Of a stretch of DNA of 64,000 bases, positions 46,612 through 56,296 are shown piece after piece. A program made the position numbers and the translations under genes. Every line of letters starts with the position of its first letter. Within the stretch, counting starts at the first letter, position 1. The DNA is from Marinifaba aquimaris. Lineage in GTDB: Bacteria > Pseudomonadota > Gammaproteobacteria > Enterobacterales > Alteromonadaceae. Below the pieces are notes generated by a model, which saw nothing but the letters and a program-made list of their open reading frames with translations, had not been told where the DNA came from and searched no databases. The stretch spans positions 1-64,000 of the forward strand of contig NZ_JABULX010000003.1 of assembly GCF_013328345.1 (NCBI RefSeq). The letters run 5' to 3'.

Positions 46612-46626
46612 TGATAATGGTTATCA
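46612..46626. promoter_or_regulatory. near-perfect Fur box ahead of the fumC operon
   Basis: TGATAAT-G-GTTATCA matches 13 of 14 defined positions of the 7-1-7 Fur consensus. It lies 14 bp upstream of the start at 46598, where bound Fur would block transcription. Confidence 0.75.
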
Positions 46627-46708
46627 ATATCAACTTGTGTTTTTTATGGGTATTTAGATGCTGGGGGAGGGGCTAAAGTATCTAATTGGGTAATTGGCGG
46701 GCATAAAA

Positions 46709-46734
46709 AAAGAGGCCATCCATGAAGCCTCTTT
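46709..46734 (-). terminator. terminator of the PepSY operon
   Basis: AAAGAGGC (46709-46716) pairs with GCCTCTTT (46727-46734) around a 10-base loop. On the minus strand it runs into a T tract (complement of 46705-46711), ending the 46765-48959 genes. Confidence 0.75.
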
Positions 46735-46764
46735 CTTATTCGCTATAAAGGGGAGCGTAATTTG

Positions 46765-47013
46765 TTAGCGTTTAATTTGTTTAAACTGCCATGGCAATAA
46801 TGCTAGCACTGTCCCAACTAAGGTCACCATACCTAAAAAGATGAAGCTACCTCTGAGCACGCCGTATTGCTGACAACACAGTACCGCACCTACAATTAGC
46901 AGTACCGTCGATAATATTTGAAACTTAGGGTCAGCCGTTAACGCGCCATTAAAATTCAGTACTAAGAGTCCCAGAACAATAAGTAGGGTTAATAGAGTAA
47001 ACACCAACATCAT
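46765..47013 (-). CDS. small two-helix membrane protein of the PepSY operon
   Basis: 82 residues with a hydrophobic start (LVFTLLTLLIVLGLLVLNF) and two further membrane stretches (FQILSTVLLIVGAVLCC and GSFIFLGMVTLVGTVLALLPW). Its start codon overlaps the end of the PepSY gene by four bases (ATGA-type, 47010-47013), which implies translational coupling. I do not recognise a family. The position suggests an accessory subunit of the ferric-reductase-like protein. Confidence 0.65.
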   Translation of the reverse strand: MMLVFTLLTLLIVLGLLVLNFNGALTADPKFQILSTVLLIVGAVLCCQQYGVLRGSFIFLGMVTLVGTVLALLPWQFKQIKR

Positions 47014-48668
47014 GCGCCTCCTTGTAATTGTGGATTCAACTGGCTGTTTTGCGTTTGATCGTCCGACGTTGTTTGCATTTTGTTGGTCAAATGCAATAGA
47101 TAAATACCTAGCGCAGTCATCACAAGGTCGATACCAACAGATACATAATGGCCGTTATTTATGACATTAAATACATGGCTACCTGTGTAGAAAATATTAA
47201 TCGGCATAATTGATAACATCACTGCAGCGCAAAGATAGAAAATAGCGCTTCTTGCCGATTTTTCACTCGGCCATATCATTGCCGCGACTGTGATCACTAG
47301 CCAGAGTGGATAGAAAATATAACCCAGTATAGGAGTAACATTTTCGATACCGAAACCTTGTTTGATAATCATCTGTGCTGGGAAAAGAGCGAATACGGCA
47401 ATGACGATACCGCCACAGCTACCCAGTACTAGCTTGCTAAACCTTTGATAAGTTCGCTCTGAGTATTTAGGGCTATTTGAGTTTAAGCCGCGCTCAATCC
47501 ACAACATCATCCCAGTTAAAGGTAACAAGGCGGTACCTATACCTAAAACACCCCAAATGACTTTCACTAAAATGCCACCAAAGTTACCGAAGTGGAGTGG
47601 GAAGAGTAAATCCAATACTGGGCCAGAAGCGCCTTCTAGACGACCAAAGTTACCATTAATTTCTTTTAATTCACCCGTTGAGCCCTGATAAACGGCCAAT
47701 TGAGTAGCCACTGATTCGCCACCAATGACGTTCGTAAATGCGATAGCACTGGCATCGTTGTAACCCAATACAGTTAATGTGCCTATCTCCATTGCATCTG
47801 GGTCAATTAAGTTAGCGTGTTCTAAAATTTTGGCAATTTGCGTCGGTTGTTCAACGTGTTGAATAACTGGCTCGGGTACTGCTGTGAACGTTTCAATCAG
47901 CTTTTCTTGATCGCCACCAAAGCTTACAAAAGCTGCCGCAGGGACGAGTACGACAATGGCTAAACCTAAGAATGCACCAGTAAAAGCAATCACAGAATTA
48001 AATAATAACCCCCAAACACCGATGACTTTGTGGCTATCGGTAAGCATGAGACTAAAAGTCTTTTGCGGTCTGAACGTGAATAATTGACCGAGGATTTTAC
48101 GGTGAATGAAGATACCGGTAACAATCGACAGCATCATGGTTAGACCTAATACACCTGTCGTTAATAAACCAATCGGGCGGCCTAAGTGAAGATCTGCATG
48201 GAAAGAGACAAGGAAATAAGCAAAACCACTGGCACCGGTATTAAAGATCTCATCCATCGTGCCTTGTTTTTCAAAAACTAACTCATAGGTATGCGGGTCA
48301 AATTGATACATAGCGCCAATCGGCGTTGGCCTTTGGCCTTCTTTCAACTCAACGTTGGGATCGCCGTGGTGTGATTCAAAAATGATGGTTAAGTTCGTGT
48401 ATGAATTGACACTCGGTGGAAAGATCATCACTTCTTCGCGGTAATGGTCGGGTACTTTTTTGGCGTACTCAGCCACCAAGTCTTCCACTTTTTGATAATT
48501 TAGATCCGGTAAGCTTCTAACCTCAGGATTACCCCATAACCTTAATTCTGGTTTACTAAAGACAGATACTGCCCCTGTAAAAGCGATTACAAATAGTAAG
48601 ATACCGGTGACAATACCGACCCAACTGTGAAGGGTGTAGAGCTTTTTTATTGTTTTACTTTTCATCAT
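47010..48668 (-). CDS. PepSY-associated transmembrane protein (PiuB/ferric-reductase-like)
   Basis: 552 residues with an N-terminal helix after KKLYTLHSWVGIVTGIL (PepSY_TM), four to seven helices, and histidines typical of heme-liganding sites (LHSWVG, SFHADLHLG, DSHKVIGV, LFPLHFGNF). Proteins of this type (PiuB, FoxB, FegC-like) are iron-regulated inner-membrane proteins thought to reduce siderophore-bound iron. It is the second gene of a three-gene run with zero spacing to its upstream partner. A Fur-like site lies ahead of the operon. Activity is inferred. Confidence 0.8.
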   Translation of the reverse strand: MMKSKTIKKLYTLHSWVGIVTGILLFVIAFTGAVSVFSKPELRLWGNPEVRSLPDLNYQKVEDLVAEYAKKVPDHYREEVMIFPPSVNSYTNLTIIFESHHGDPNVELKEGQRPTPIGAMYQFDPHTYELVFEKQGTMDEIFNTGASGFAYFLVSFHADLHLGRPIGLLTTGVLGLTMMLSIVTGIFIHRKILGQLFTFRPQKTFSLMLTDSHKVIGVWGLLFNSVIAFTGAFLGLAIVVLVPAAAFVSFGGDQEKLIETFTAVPEPVIQHVEQPTQIAKILEHANLIDPDAMEIGTLTVLGYNDASAIAFTNVIGGESVATQLAVYQGSTGELKEINGNFGRLEGASGPVLDLLFPLHFGNFGGILVKVIWGVLGIGTALLPLTGMMLWIERGLNSNSPKYSERTYQRFSKLVLGSCGGIVIAVFALFPAQMIIKQGFGIENVTPILGYIFYPLWLVITVAAMIWPSEKSARSAIFYLCAAVMLSIMPINIFYTGSHVFNVINNGHYVSVGIDLVMTALGIYLLHLTNKMQTTSDDQTQNSQLNPQLQGGA

Positions 48669-48959
48669 TTACCCCGCTAATGCTAAATAGGACAAGCCGG
48701 CATGAATAAGGATCAATGCACCCATTAGCGCCCATGGTTGCCAGGCTTTTTCTGCAAGATAGCTATAAAGACAAAGGCCAAGCCAGATAAAAGGAAACAA
48801 TAAAATAGGTACGGCAATTTGATCCGTTAAATCAAATGGCAGGTAAGTTGTCATCCCTGGTATTAAAACGGTAGTGGTAATAAAAGCCATCAAAATGCCG
48901 GCAAAGTTACGACTTTTTAATGAAGAGAAAACACTGGTCCTGGTATTTTTAGCTTCCAT
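48669..48959 (-). CDS. small membrane protein, first gene of the PepSY operon
   Basis: 96 residues with three hydrophobic stretches (GILMAFITTTVLIPGM, IAVPILLFPFIWLGLCLYS, WALMGALILIHAGLSYLAL). No charged catalytic motif. It abuts the PepSY gene with no gap. Small proteins like this accompany PepSY_TM proteins in iron-responsive operons; a specific role is not known. Confidence 0.65.
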   Translation of the reverse strand: MEAKNTRTSVFSSLKSRNFAGILMAFITTTVLIPGMTTYLPFDLTDQIAVPILLFPFIWLGLCLYSYLAEKAWQPWALMGALILIHAGLSYLALAG

Positions 48960-49044
48960 TATTTTTATCTCTGGTGGTCTTAGCTTGAGCTAAAATATTA
49001 TTATTTGGCCAAACATGATAAAGATATTTGAGTGTTATGACAAA

Positions 49045-49059
49045 TGAGAATTGTTTTCT
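49045..49059. promoter_or_regulatory. weak Fur-like site between the PepSY operon and a periplasmic-protein gene
   Basis: TGAGAAT-T-GTTTTCT matches 10 of 14 defined positions of the 7-1-7 consensus. It lies 86 bp from the start at 48959 and 55 bp from that at 49114, so it could serve either. The match is moderate. Confidence 0.4.
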
Positions 49060-49113
49060 TTTGCATCTCTCGGTATATTTGCAGGTCATTAAATTGTCAT
49101 ACAAGGGATCAAA

Positions 49114-49617
49114 ATGCGTCTTCTAAAAAATACTGCGAGTGTACTGTTGCTTTCACTTGCTGGCTTAAGTAGTGCAAGCTATGCATCATCAACTCAAATG
49201 TGGGTTCAGTATTTCTCACTGGCTCAAAACATTTCGACTCAAGCCAAAACTGCACCTATGGCGCAGTTAAAAGCAGATAGCACGGAATTGACGTTATTAT
49301 CTAAGCAGTTATTGCCTGCGTTTATGGAAAAACACCCAATTTGCAATGAATATTTAACAGCAGCACTCGATGCCGCCGAAACCATGATGACAATTTCACT
49401 TGATGAGATTGAAAGGGATTATCACGCTGATGGTAAGTTACCTAAGATGACGTCACCATCTTGTTATCACGCTAAAGACTTACTTGTTCACCCGGCAACG
49501 GTTGCAGTATTAGCCAGTACTCAACCTGATAATGCACAGACTCGTGAACAAATTGGCCATGAAATGGTTGAAGTGTTGGCGCATTTCTCTGAAGTGAAAA
49601 AAGCTGCTGGCTTATAA
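49114..49617 (+). CDS. periplasmic protein of unknown function
   Basis: 167 residues with a signal peptide (NTASVLLLSLAGLSSASYA, cleaved near A25). The mature part is helical, with two cysteines (HPICNEY and SPSCYHA) that could form a disulfide, and repeated histidines (KHPIC, DYHADG, CYHAKD, LVHPAT). It is divergent from the PepSY operon and may share its Fur-like site. I do not recognise the family; a metal-related role is only a guess from residues and context. Confidence 0.6.
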   Translation: MRLLKNTASVLLLSLAGLSSASYASSTQMWVQYFSLAQNISTQAKTAPMAQLKADSTELTLLSKQLLPAFMEKHPICNEYLTAALDAAETMMTISLDEIERDYHADGKLPKMTSPSCYHAKDLLVHPATVAVLASTQPDNAQTREQIGHEMVEVLAHFSEVKKAAGL

Positions 49618-49620
49618 AAA

Positions 49621-49649
49621 AAAGCCCTAGTCGATGTGACTAGGGCTTT
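49621..49649. terminator. bidirectional terminator
   Basis: AAAGCCCTAGTC (49621-49632) pairs perfectly with GACTAGGGCTTT (49638-49649). An A tract lies on its left; it separates convergent genes. Confidence 0.85.
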
Positions 49650-49652
49650 GCT

Positions 49653-52247
49653 TTATTCTGTTAAATCGAGAGCTTCAATCTCGCCATTTTCATTGATTGT
49701 TGACCCCCACACGAGGTGACTCGCCTGATGGTCGGAAGGTTTAAAGCCAATCGATGACCCCGTACCTAAATCAAGTGAATGTAAACTCTCTAATGTATCA
49801 ATGAGTTTATCGGTTGATAAATTGCGTCCGGCCTTTTCAAGGGCATGAGTAAATAGCTTAGCCGCAATGTAACCTTCAAATGCAACAAAATCGCCTTCTC
49901 GAGTCTGACCAAATTGATCTAACGCTTTGTTGAATGCGCGCGCACTATTAGACATACCTGAATACATAGGAACAACTTGGCTAATAACAACGCCTTCACC
50001 GTATTCTGGTCCTAATTCTCTGAACGTTTCCGCTAATGCTTCTGTACCGACAAACGATAAATTGGCAATCTGTCCTTGATAACCTTTCTGTTTGACTAAG
50101 CGAGTAAATTCAGCACTTGTTGAGTAAGTACCAATAATAAAAATCACGTCTACTTCGCTGAGTAATGGCTCAAAAACACTAACCGCATCGTCTATTTGAG
50201 CTGTATTGCGTTTGTAGCCTGCACTCACTTTTAATCGTTTGGCACCTTCAATACCGTACTCGTGGTGTAACAAACTGCGCAGGTTGTGCACGCCGTCGCG
50301 GCCGAAGCTGTCGTCCTGATATAAAACACCGACATTGGTAGCCGATAGCCCTTGCTCGCGAACAAAGTAGTTGAGCAATGCTGATAGTTCTTGTTTATAG
50401 CTCGCGCGATAGTTAAATACGTAGCGGTCGGGCGGTGTTTTTCTCAGTACGTTAGCACCGGTAAAAGCACCAAATAAAATGGTTTTTTCTTCAAAAATAT
50501 AAGGTAAGAAGGCTTTGTTGGTGGGCGTACCTACATTGCCTAAAAAGGCAAAAACACCGTCTTGCTGATCAAAGAAATAATCACTATTGGCAATTACTTT
50601 GGCCGGTTCATAACCGTCGTTTTTCGTCACTAGTTCTAGTTGACGACCGTGAATACCACCCGCTTGGTTTACCTCATTAAAATGAGCTTCGATACCGAGT
50701 TTAATCGAGCGGCCTAACTCACGTGCCGAGCCTTTAAACGGTGCACTTAAACCTATCTTTATTGTCTCTGCTGAGATTCCTCTTTGTGGCTCAACGCCAT
50801 AAAAAGCATCAAACACTTGGTATCTAAGACGCTCTACAGAGGCGACAGTGGCCACTGCGGCAAACATTAAAAGCGTTAAGGTTAAGATCAGCTTTTTGGT
50901 AAAACTAAAACCTGATTTTTTCGCTCTTGGTCCGGTTGTCGCTATTGTGGCTTCAAATGAGCTTAACTCTTGTTTGCGTTTTTCAACAATACTGGGTGTG
51001 GGTTGGGTACCAATTTGCTTTAATTGCGCAATAGAAATGGGTTGGCCGAGTTTGGCTCCTGGTAAAGACATCACATCATTGGCGCTGATCACTTGCGTTT
51101 TGTGAGGCATGTCTTCAATACAGGTTTTTAAGCCTGTACGGGCAATCGCTCTTTCCAGTTTTTTGACTTCTGCTAATGGCAGGTTTTTGCGAATGACTAC
51201 ACGCTTACCAGATAAAAACATTTCTATGTGTTTATCGGTAATTTTAAACATGCGTTTAAGTTGGTTTTTTACCTTTTCCGCATCGAGTTCTGGGTCAACG
51301 TCGCCAGAATAGACTAGCTGATAAAGCTCTTCATCTCCCGTTGTTGGGTGTGTTAAATGAATAGCTTCTTTGACGGCTTTATTCGTGTCTGTTTGTTCTA
51401 CACAATTGAGGATGGCTTGCCAAAATTCGCCGACATTGGCATAGCGTTTATCGCGATCGATTGCCATTGCTTGGTTGATAACAGGTTGCAGCAGCAAACA
51501 ATCTTGATCAGTAATCGATAAATCGGCTAATGGCGTGGGAAGCTCTTTTAATTGTTTTTGCATGATCAGGTCGCGATTACTACCTGAAAACGGTTTTTTA
51601 CCCGTTGCGCAATAGTGCAAAATAGCGCCGAGTGCATAGATATCAGCACGTGCGTCTAAATCTCGTGCACCACAAATTTGTTCTGGTGCTAAAAAGCCCG
51701 GCGTACCTATAATCATACCCAACTGAGTATGTTTTAAATCTTCTTCTGACAGTGGTTTACTAATACCAAAATCAACAATTTTTGCGACTGTTTCGGCGCC
51801 AGTCATACTCGTCAGCATGATGTTGCCTGGTTTTAAGTCTCGGTGAACGACATTTAAACCGTGCGCGGCATTAATACCTTGGCACAGTTGTTCAAATAGC
51901 CAAACGACTTGGCTTAGCATCAAGCCTTCAGAGCCATCTACGGTACTGTCTAGTGTCCCACCGTCTAAAAACTCCATGGCTAAAAATACGATACCCGATT
52001 CGGTAATACCAAAATCTAGCACGTTAACAATATTGGAGTGATTAATGTGGCTGTTGATGCGAGCTTCGCGGAGGAAAAGATCAATAAAGTCTTGATCTTC
52101 AAACCCTGGCGCAAGCACTTTTAGTGCAACTTTGCGCGATAGACTGACTTGCTCAGCTAAATAAACTCGACTCATACCACCATCGGCGAGTAGCTGATCG
52201 ATACGGTAATTACCGTTGAGCGTTTGACCTAGTAATTCATCGGACAT
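49653..52247 (-). CDS. receptor serine/threonine kinase with a periplasmic amino-acid-binding-like sensor
   Basis: 864 residues. The N-terminal Hanks-type kinase (about 10-290) has the nucleotide loop (LADGGMSRVYLA), catalytic HRDLKPGN (His135-Asn142) and VDFG. A domain of about 70 residues follows (ELYQLVYSGDVDPELDAEKV...VKKLERAIARTGLKTC), seen in other proteobacterial regulators. One membrane segment lies at about 453-473, and then a type 1 periplasmic-binding domain (about 495-864; IKIGLSAPFKGSARELG) of the branched-chain amino-acid receptor type. Orientation puts the kinase in the cytoplasm and the sensor in the periplasm. The same-strand gene upstream encodes a YegD-type Hsp70; in E. coli yegD also sits by a kinase-like gene (yegI). 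Ligand and targets unknown. Confidence 0.88.
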   Translation of the reverse strand: MSDELLGQTLNGNYRIDQLLADGGMSRVYLAEQVSLSRKVALKVLAPGFEDQDFIDLFLREARINSHINHSNIVNVLDFGITESGIVFLAMEFLDGGTLDSTVDGSEGLMLSQVVWLFEQLCQGINAAHGLNVVHRDLKPGNIMLTSMTGAETVAKIVDFGISKPLSEEDLKHTQLGMIIGTPGFLAPEQICGARDLDARADIYALGAILHYCATGKKPFSGSNRDLIMQKQLKELPTPLADLSITDQDCLLLQPVINQAMAIDRDKRYANVGEFWQAILNCVEQTDTNKAVKEAIHLTHPTTGDEELYQLVYSGDVDPELDAEKVKNQLKRMFKITDKHIEMFLSGKRVVIRKNLPLAEVKKLERAIARTGLKTCIEDMPHKTQVISANDVMSLPGAKLGQPISIAQLKQIGTQPTPSIVEKRKQELSSFEATIATTGPRAKKSGFSFTKKLILTLTLLMFAAVATVASVERLRYQVFDAFYGVEPQRGISAETIKIGLSAPFKGSARELGRSIKLGIEAHFNEVNQAGGIHGRQLELVTKNDGYEPAKVIANSDYFFDQQDGVFAFLGNVGTPTNKAFLPYIFEEKTILFGAFTGANVLRKTPPDRYVFNYRASYKQELSALLNYFVREQGLSATNVGVLYQDDSFGRDGVHNLRSLLHHEYGIEGAKRLKVSAGYKRNTAQIDDAVSVFEPLLSEVDVIFIIGTYSTSAEFTRLVKQKGYQGQIANLSFVGTEALAETFRELGPEYGEGVVISQVVPMYSGMSNSARAFNKALDQFGQTREGDFVAFEGYIAAKLFTHALEKAGRNLSTDKLIDTLESLHSLDLGTGSSIGFKPSDHQASHLVWGSTINENGEIEALDLTE

Positions 52248-52476
52248 AAAAAAGCGATATCTAGTTAAGTTGGCTGTGTATTGGGTTGATGATGATGTGC
52301 TCCATGCTTGTTAACCAACCATATAGGTCACAAACATATCAGCGAATGCAAATCGACGCCAAAACTTTATTGTTACAGGATTGATACAAATTTAATGAAG
52401 TGCTTGTTTGCAAAGCAAAATATGCCAAACAGGTATTTTTATTTTGGGTAAAATTTTTTGTCATTGACAGGCGCTA

Positions 52477-52510
52477 AACCCAATAGGCATTGCGTTTTAT
52501 CTATTGGGTT
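52477..52510 (-). terminator. hairpin after the yegD-like gene
   Basis: AACCCAATAG (52477-52486) pairs with CTATTGGGTT (52501-52510) around a 14-base loop, 18 bp past the stop. Without a T tract it is only a probable terminator. Confidence 0.4.
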
Positions 52511-52528
52511 GAGCAGTTTGACCGTCGG

Positions 52529-53881
52529 CTATTTAAAACACAGGTTAGCCCAGCGTGCTAAGCCTGAAGTTACTGAACCAAAGAAGTCACCACTGACAAT
52601 AGGTACATTTGGCAAACACTTTTCCACCATAGCGCGAATCAGAGGTGAGCGAGCTGAACCGCCTGTGATGTAGACTGCATCTGGGGTGATATTGGCTTGT
52701 TTAACGGCTTCTAACACCAAGTTTTCAATTTTGGCCAACGGAGTTGCAATCGCAGTGGCTAAGTCATCTACATGGGTTTCAATTCGAATAATTTCATTTA
52801 ATAAATCGAGCTCGGTTTGATAAGAAGCTTGTTGAGCTAGTGCAATTTTACTTTGTTCAGCATGTTGAACTAGGCCATAACCTAAAGTGTTTTGATGCAA
52901 ATTTAATAAACGCTTTAACTTTGCTGGTTCTTGCGCATCTTTGATAAGCTCTTTAATTGCCCTTTGTGTGTCTTGCGAGTAAAACTTGCGCTGAGCTTCG
53001 ACATCATTAATAGCAATTGGATCCCAAAAGAACATCGTCGGCATAGGACGGTTTTTGTCATTCAAACTGTCTTTACCAAACTCGGGCATAAATTGTTTAA
53101 ATGTCAGTGCAATATCTAGGTCATTACCTCCGACGCGCTGGCCAGTGTGAGCAAGCATTGAAGCGGCGCGCTCTGCTTTGTTCAACCAACTGGGTCCCAT
53201 TTGGATAACTGAACAATCAGTTGTACCACCACCTATATCGACGACCAATACGTTTTTATCTGCAGTGAGACTGGCTTCATAGTCTAAGCCAGCTGCGACA
53301 GGTTCAAACTGAAACTCAATATTTTTAAAGCCCGCTCGTGTTGCTGCTTGTCTTAAAATAGTTTCAGCTTGCTGGTTCGACTCTTCTCCGCCTCGACTAT
53401 TAAAGTTAATCGGTCGGCCGATAACCGTGTCGGTCACGTCTTGGCTCAGTGATGTTTCAACCTTGTGCTTGATATTGCGCATCATGGCACAGACTAAGTC
53501 TTCGAAAATCGCCAATTGCATCTCTTTTAAACCCAAAATTCCCAAGAAAGATTTAGGCGATTTGATGTAATAGGTTTCACTTGGGTCATCTAAATAAAGC
53601 GCAGTAGCCTCTTTACCAAATGCTAAATCGCCTTTGTCGACGTCATAACCTTCTAATCGGTTGTAATTGATAGCCCCGCGAAGCAGTGCCTCACCGTGTT
53701 GATTAGATGGTTGAATTTGATAATGGCGGTATAAGTATTCCGAAACGGTTTCTCTATTTGGAGCGGATAGGGTAGATGCGAGATAAAATTCTTCACCATT
53801 TAATGCAATGGGTTTGACCTTGTCTTGCTGCATAATTGCGACTGAACAATTGGCGGTACCAAAATCAAAACCTAACGACAT
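52529..53881 (-). CDS. yegD: Hsp70-family protein (YegD type)
   Basis: 450 residues from the ATG at 53881, which has GAGGG eight bases ahead; a GTG at 53890 would add three residues. It follows YegD of E. coli closely along its length: GFDFGTANCSVAIM, KSPKSFLG, FEDLVCAMM, VIGRPINF, VDIGGGTTDCS and GGSARSPLI form the ATPase fold. It lacks the substrate-binding lid of DnaK. Its client and regulation are unknown; adjacency to a receptor kinase on the same strand (281 bp gap) suggests they act together. Confidence 0.9.
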   Translation of the reverse strand: MSLGFDFGTANCSVAIMQQDKVKPIALNGEEFYLASTLSAPNRETVSEYLYRHYQIQPSNQHGEALLRGAINYNRLEGYDVDKGDLAFGKEATALYLDDPSETYYIKSPKSFLGILGLKEMQLAIFEDLVCAMMRNIKHKVETSLSQDVTDTVIGRPINFNSRGGEESNQQAETILRQAATRAGFKNIEFQFEPVAAGLDYEASLTADKNVLVVDIGGGTTDCSVIQMGPSWLNKAERAASMLAHTGQRVGGNDLDIALTFKQFMPEFGKDSLNDKNRPMPTMFFWDPIAINDVEAQRKFYSQDTQRAIKELIKDAQEPAKLKRLLNLHQNTLGYGLVQHAEQSKIALAQQASYQTELDLLNEIIRIETHVDDLATAIATPLAKIENLVLEAVKQANITPDAVYITGGSARSPLIRAMVEKCLPNVPIVSGDFFGSVTSGLARWANLCFK

Positions 53882-54079
53882 CAAAAACACCCTCTAAGCT
53901 GAAATAAAAAACTGGGCGGCGGATTCTACGTGACCTAGCTCAGACTACAAGAGAAATTTTACCGCCGATAAGTTTACATTTTTTGCTTTTTTTTCGGCTA
54001 GTAAATATACCTAAAAGCTATACACCAAGATGAAAAATAATTAGTTTCCTGCAAACCCTTTACAAAGGAGCCTTGCTCA

Positions 54080-56233
54080 ATGATTAAAAAAATTGCTTTT
54101 GTCTCTTCTGCATTAGCATTGGCTGTTTCACTTGCTGCTTGTCAGCAAAGTTCTGAACAACCAAGTTCCGCAAAAATTGTTAATGAATCTCAAGCATTTA
54201 GCTATCCAGCAACCCAAAAAGGTGATGTTGTTGATACTTATTTTGGTCAACAAATTGCTGATCCGTACCGTTGGTTAGAAGATGACCGCAGTGCTGAGAC
54301 TGGTGCATGGGTAGTGGCTCAAAATGAAGTGACGAACAATTATTTATCGCAAGTGCCTTATCGCGAGCAAATCAAATCGCGCTTAGCTGAGTTAATGAAT
54401 TACGAAAAAGTCAGTGCGCCATTTGTTGAAGGTCAATATACCTATTTCTATAAAAACGATGGTTTACAAAACCAGTACGTTTTATACCGTTTAAAAGCCG
54501 ATGGTACGGAAGAGGTTTTCCTCGACCCCAATACTTTTAGTGCTGACGGAACGACGTCAATGTCTGGCTTAACGTTTTCAAAAGATGGCACATTAGCGGC
54601 TTATCAAACGTCAAAAGGCGGTAGTGACTGGCGTCATATCCACATCATTGATGTTGAAACTAAACAAGCAATCGAAGCGCCATTAAAAGATGTTAAGTTC
54701 TCAAGCATTGCTTGGTTAGGTAATAAAGGCTTTTTCTACTCGAGTTATGACAAGCCTAAAGGCAGTGAATTATCGGCAAAGACAGATCAACACAAACTGT
54801 ATTACCACCAACTCGGTACAGCGCAGCACAGCGATAAATTAGTATTTGGCGGCACAGCTGAGCAAAAACATCGCTATATCAATTCAAGTGTGACTGATGA
54901 TGAAAAATACCTACTTATTTATGGTGCGATTTCTACATCAGGTAATCGTTTATTTGTTAAAGATTTAGCAAATGAAACGATCAAAACGGTTCTTGCTGAA
55001 CCTAATGCCGATACGCAATTTATCACCAGTGTGGGCAATAAAGTTTATTTGCAGACTAACCTTGATGCGCCTAACAGAAAGCTAGTGAGTTTTGATGCTA
55101 ACACCCCAGAGCTAGCGAACTGGACTACCGTGATCGCAGAAACTGAAAATGTACTCAGTGCGTCGGCAGGTGCAGGCTCTATCTTTGCTGCTTATATGCA
55201 AGATGCGGTTTCTAAAGTGAAGCAATACGATTACCAAGGTCAGTTTATTCGCGATATTGGCTTACCCGGTGTAGGTACTGCTCGTGGTTTTAAAGCAAAG
55301 AAATCAGCAGATTCTGTTTATTTTAGTTTTACTAACTACAAAACACCGACGTCAATTTATCACTTAGATGTGAACACAGGTAAAGTCGACTTACATCAAA
55401 AACCTAAAACGGCCTTTGATAGCGATTTATACGAGTCAAAGCAAGTGTTCTACACATCAAAAGACGGTACTAAAGTACCGATGATCTTAACGTACAAAAA
55501 AGGCATTGAACTCAATGGTCAAACACCAACCATTCTTTACGGTTATGGTGGTTTTGATATTAGTTTAACACCTCGTTTCAGCGGTACAGTAGCGGGTTGG
55601 TTAGACCTTGGCGGTATTTGGGCTGTTGCTAATTTACGCGGTGGCGGTGAGTACGGTAAAGCTTGGCATAAAGCCGGTACACAAATGCAAAAGCAAAATG
55701 TATTTGATGACTTTATTGCCGCAGCTGACTATTTAGTTGATAACAAGTACACGTCAAAAGAGTACTTGGCTATTCACGGTCGTTCTAATGGTGGTCTGTT
55801 GGTTGGTGCTGTGATGACACAACGCCCTGAACTATTCCAAGTGGCATTACCAGGTGTCGGGGTACTCGATATGCTGCGTTACCACACTTTCACCGCAGGT
55901 GCTGGTTGGGCGTATGACTATGGTACGGCAGAGCAAAGTGAAGCCATGTTTAACTACTTGTTAGATTACTCTCCGGTTCACAATGTTGAGGAAGGAATCG
56001 CTTACCCTGCAACATTAGTGTTAACGGCAGATCACGATGATCGCGTTGTACCCGCTCACTCATTTAAGTTTGCGGCCGAGTTACAAGCTAAGCAAGAAGG
56101 CATTGCACCAACGATGATCCGTATCGACGTTAATGCGGGCCATGGTGCGGGCACACCAACATCTAAGATCATTGATTTATGGTCAGATATGTATGGTTTT
56201 ACGCTTTACAATATGGGTGTTAAAGCACTGTAA
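54080..56233 (+). CDS. lipoprotein prolyl oligopeptidase (family S9A)
   Basis: 717 residues. A lipobox (SLAAC) at the end of the signal peptide makes it a lipoprotein. A beta-propeller (about 90-430) is followed by an alpha/beta-hydrolase domain with Ser569 in HGRSNGG, an aspartate in ADHDDRV and His688 in NAGHGAG, the classical S9A catalytic triad. It cleaves after proline in short peptides, probably in the periplasm. Monocistronic with a strong terminator. Confidence 0.93.
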   Translation: MIKKIAFVSSALALAVSLAACQQSSEQPSSAKIVNESQAFSYPATQKGDVVDTYFGQQIADPYRWLEDDRSAETGAWVVAQNEVTNNYLSQVPYREQIKSRLAELMNYEKVSAPFVEGQYTYFYKNDGLQNQYVLYRLKADGTEEVFLDPNTFSADGTTSMSGLTFSKDGTLAAYQTSKGGSDWRHIHIIDVETKQAIEAPLKDVKFSSIAWLGNKGFFYSSYDKPKGSELSAKTDQHKLYYHQLGTAQHSDKLVFGGTAEQKHRYINSSVTDDEKYLLIYGAISTSGNRLFVKDLANETIKTVLAEPNADTQFITSVGNKVYLQTNLDAPNRKLVSFDANTPELANWTTVIAETENVLSASAGAGSIFAAYMQDAVSKVKQYDYQGQFIRDIGLPGVGTARGFKAKKSADSVYFSFTNYKTPTSIYHLDVNTGKVDLHQKPKTAFDSDLYESKQVFYTSKDGTKVPMILTYKKGIELNGQTPTILYGYGGFDISLTPRFSGTVAGWLDLGGIWAVANLRGGGEYGKAWHKAGTQMQKQNVFDDFIAAADYLVDNKYTSKEYLAIHGRSNGGLLVGAVMTQRPELFQVALPGVGVLDMLRYHTFTAGAGWAYDYGTAEQSEAMFNYLLDYSPVHNVEEGIAYPATLVLTADHDDRVVPAHSFKFAAELQAKQEGIAPTMIRIDVNAGHGAGTPTSKIIDLWSDMYGFTLYNMGVKAL

Positions 56234-56251
56234 ATCGTAATTGTTAATGTG

Positions 56252-56279
56252 AAAAAGCCCCGTGTGTTTGGGGCTTTTT
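56252..56279. terminator. bidirectional terminator
   Basis: AAAAAGCCCC (56252-56261) pairs with GGGGCTTTTT (56270-56279) around an 8-base loop, between convergent genes. Confidence 0.88.
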
Positions 56280-56296
56280 CTCTATAAAGTTAATGA

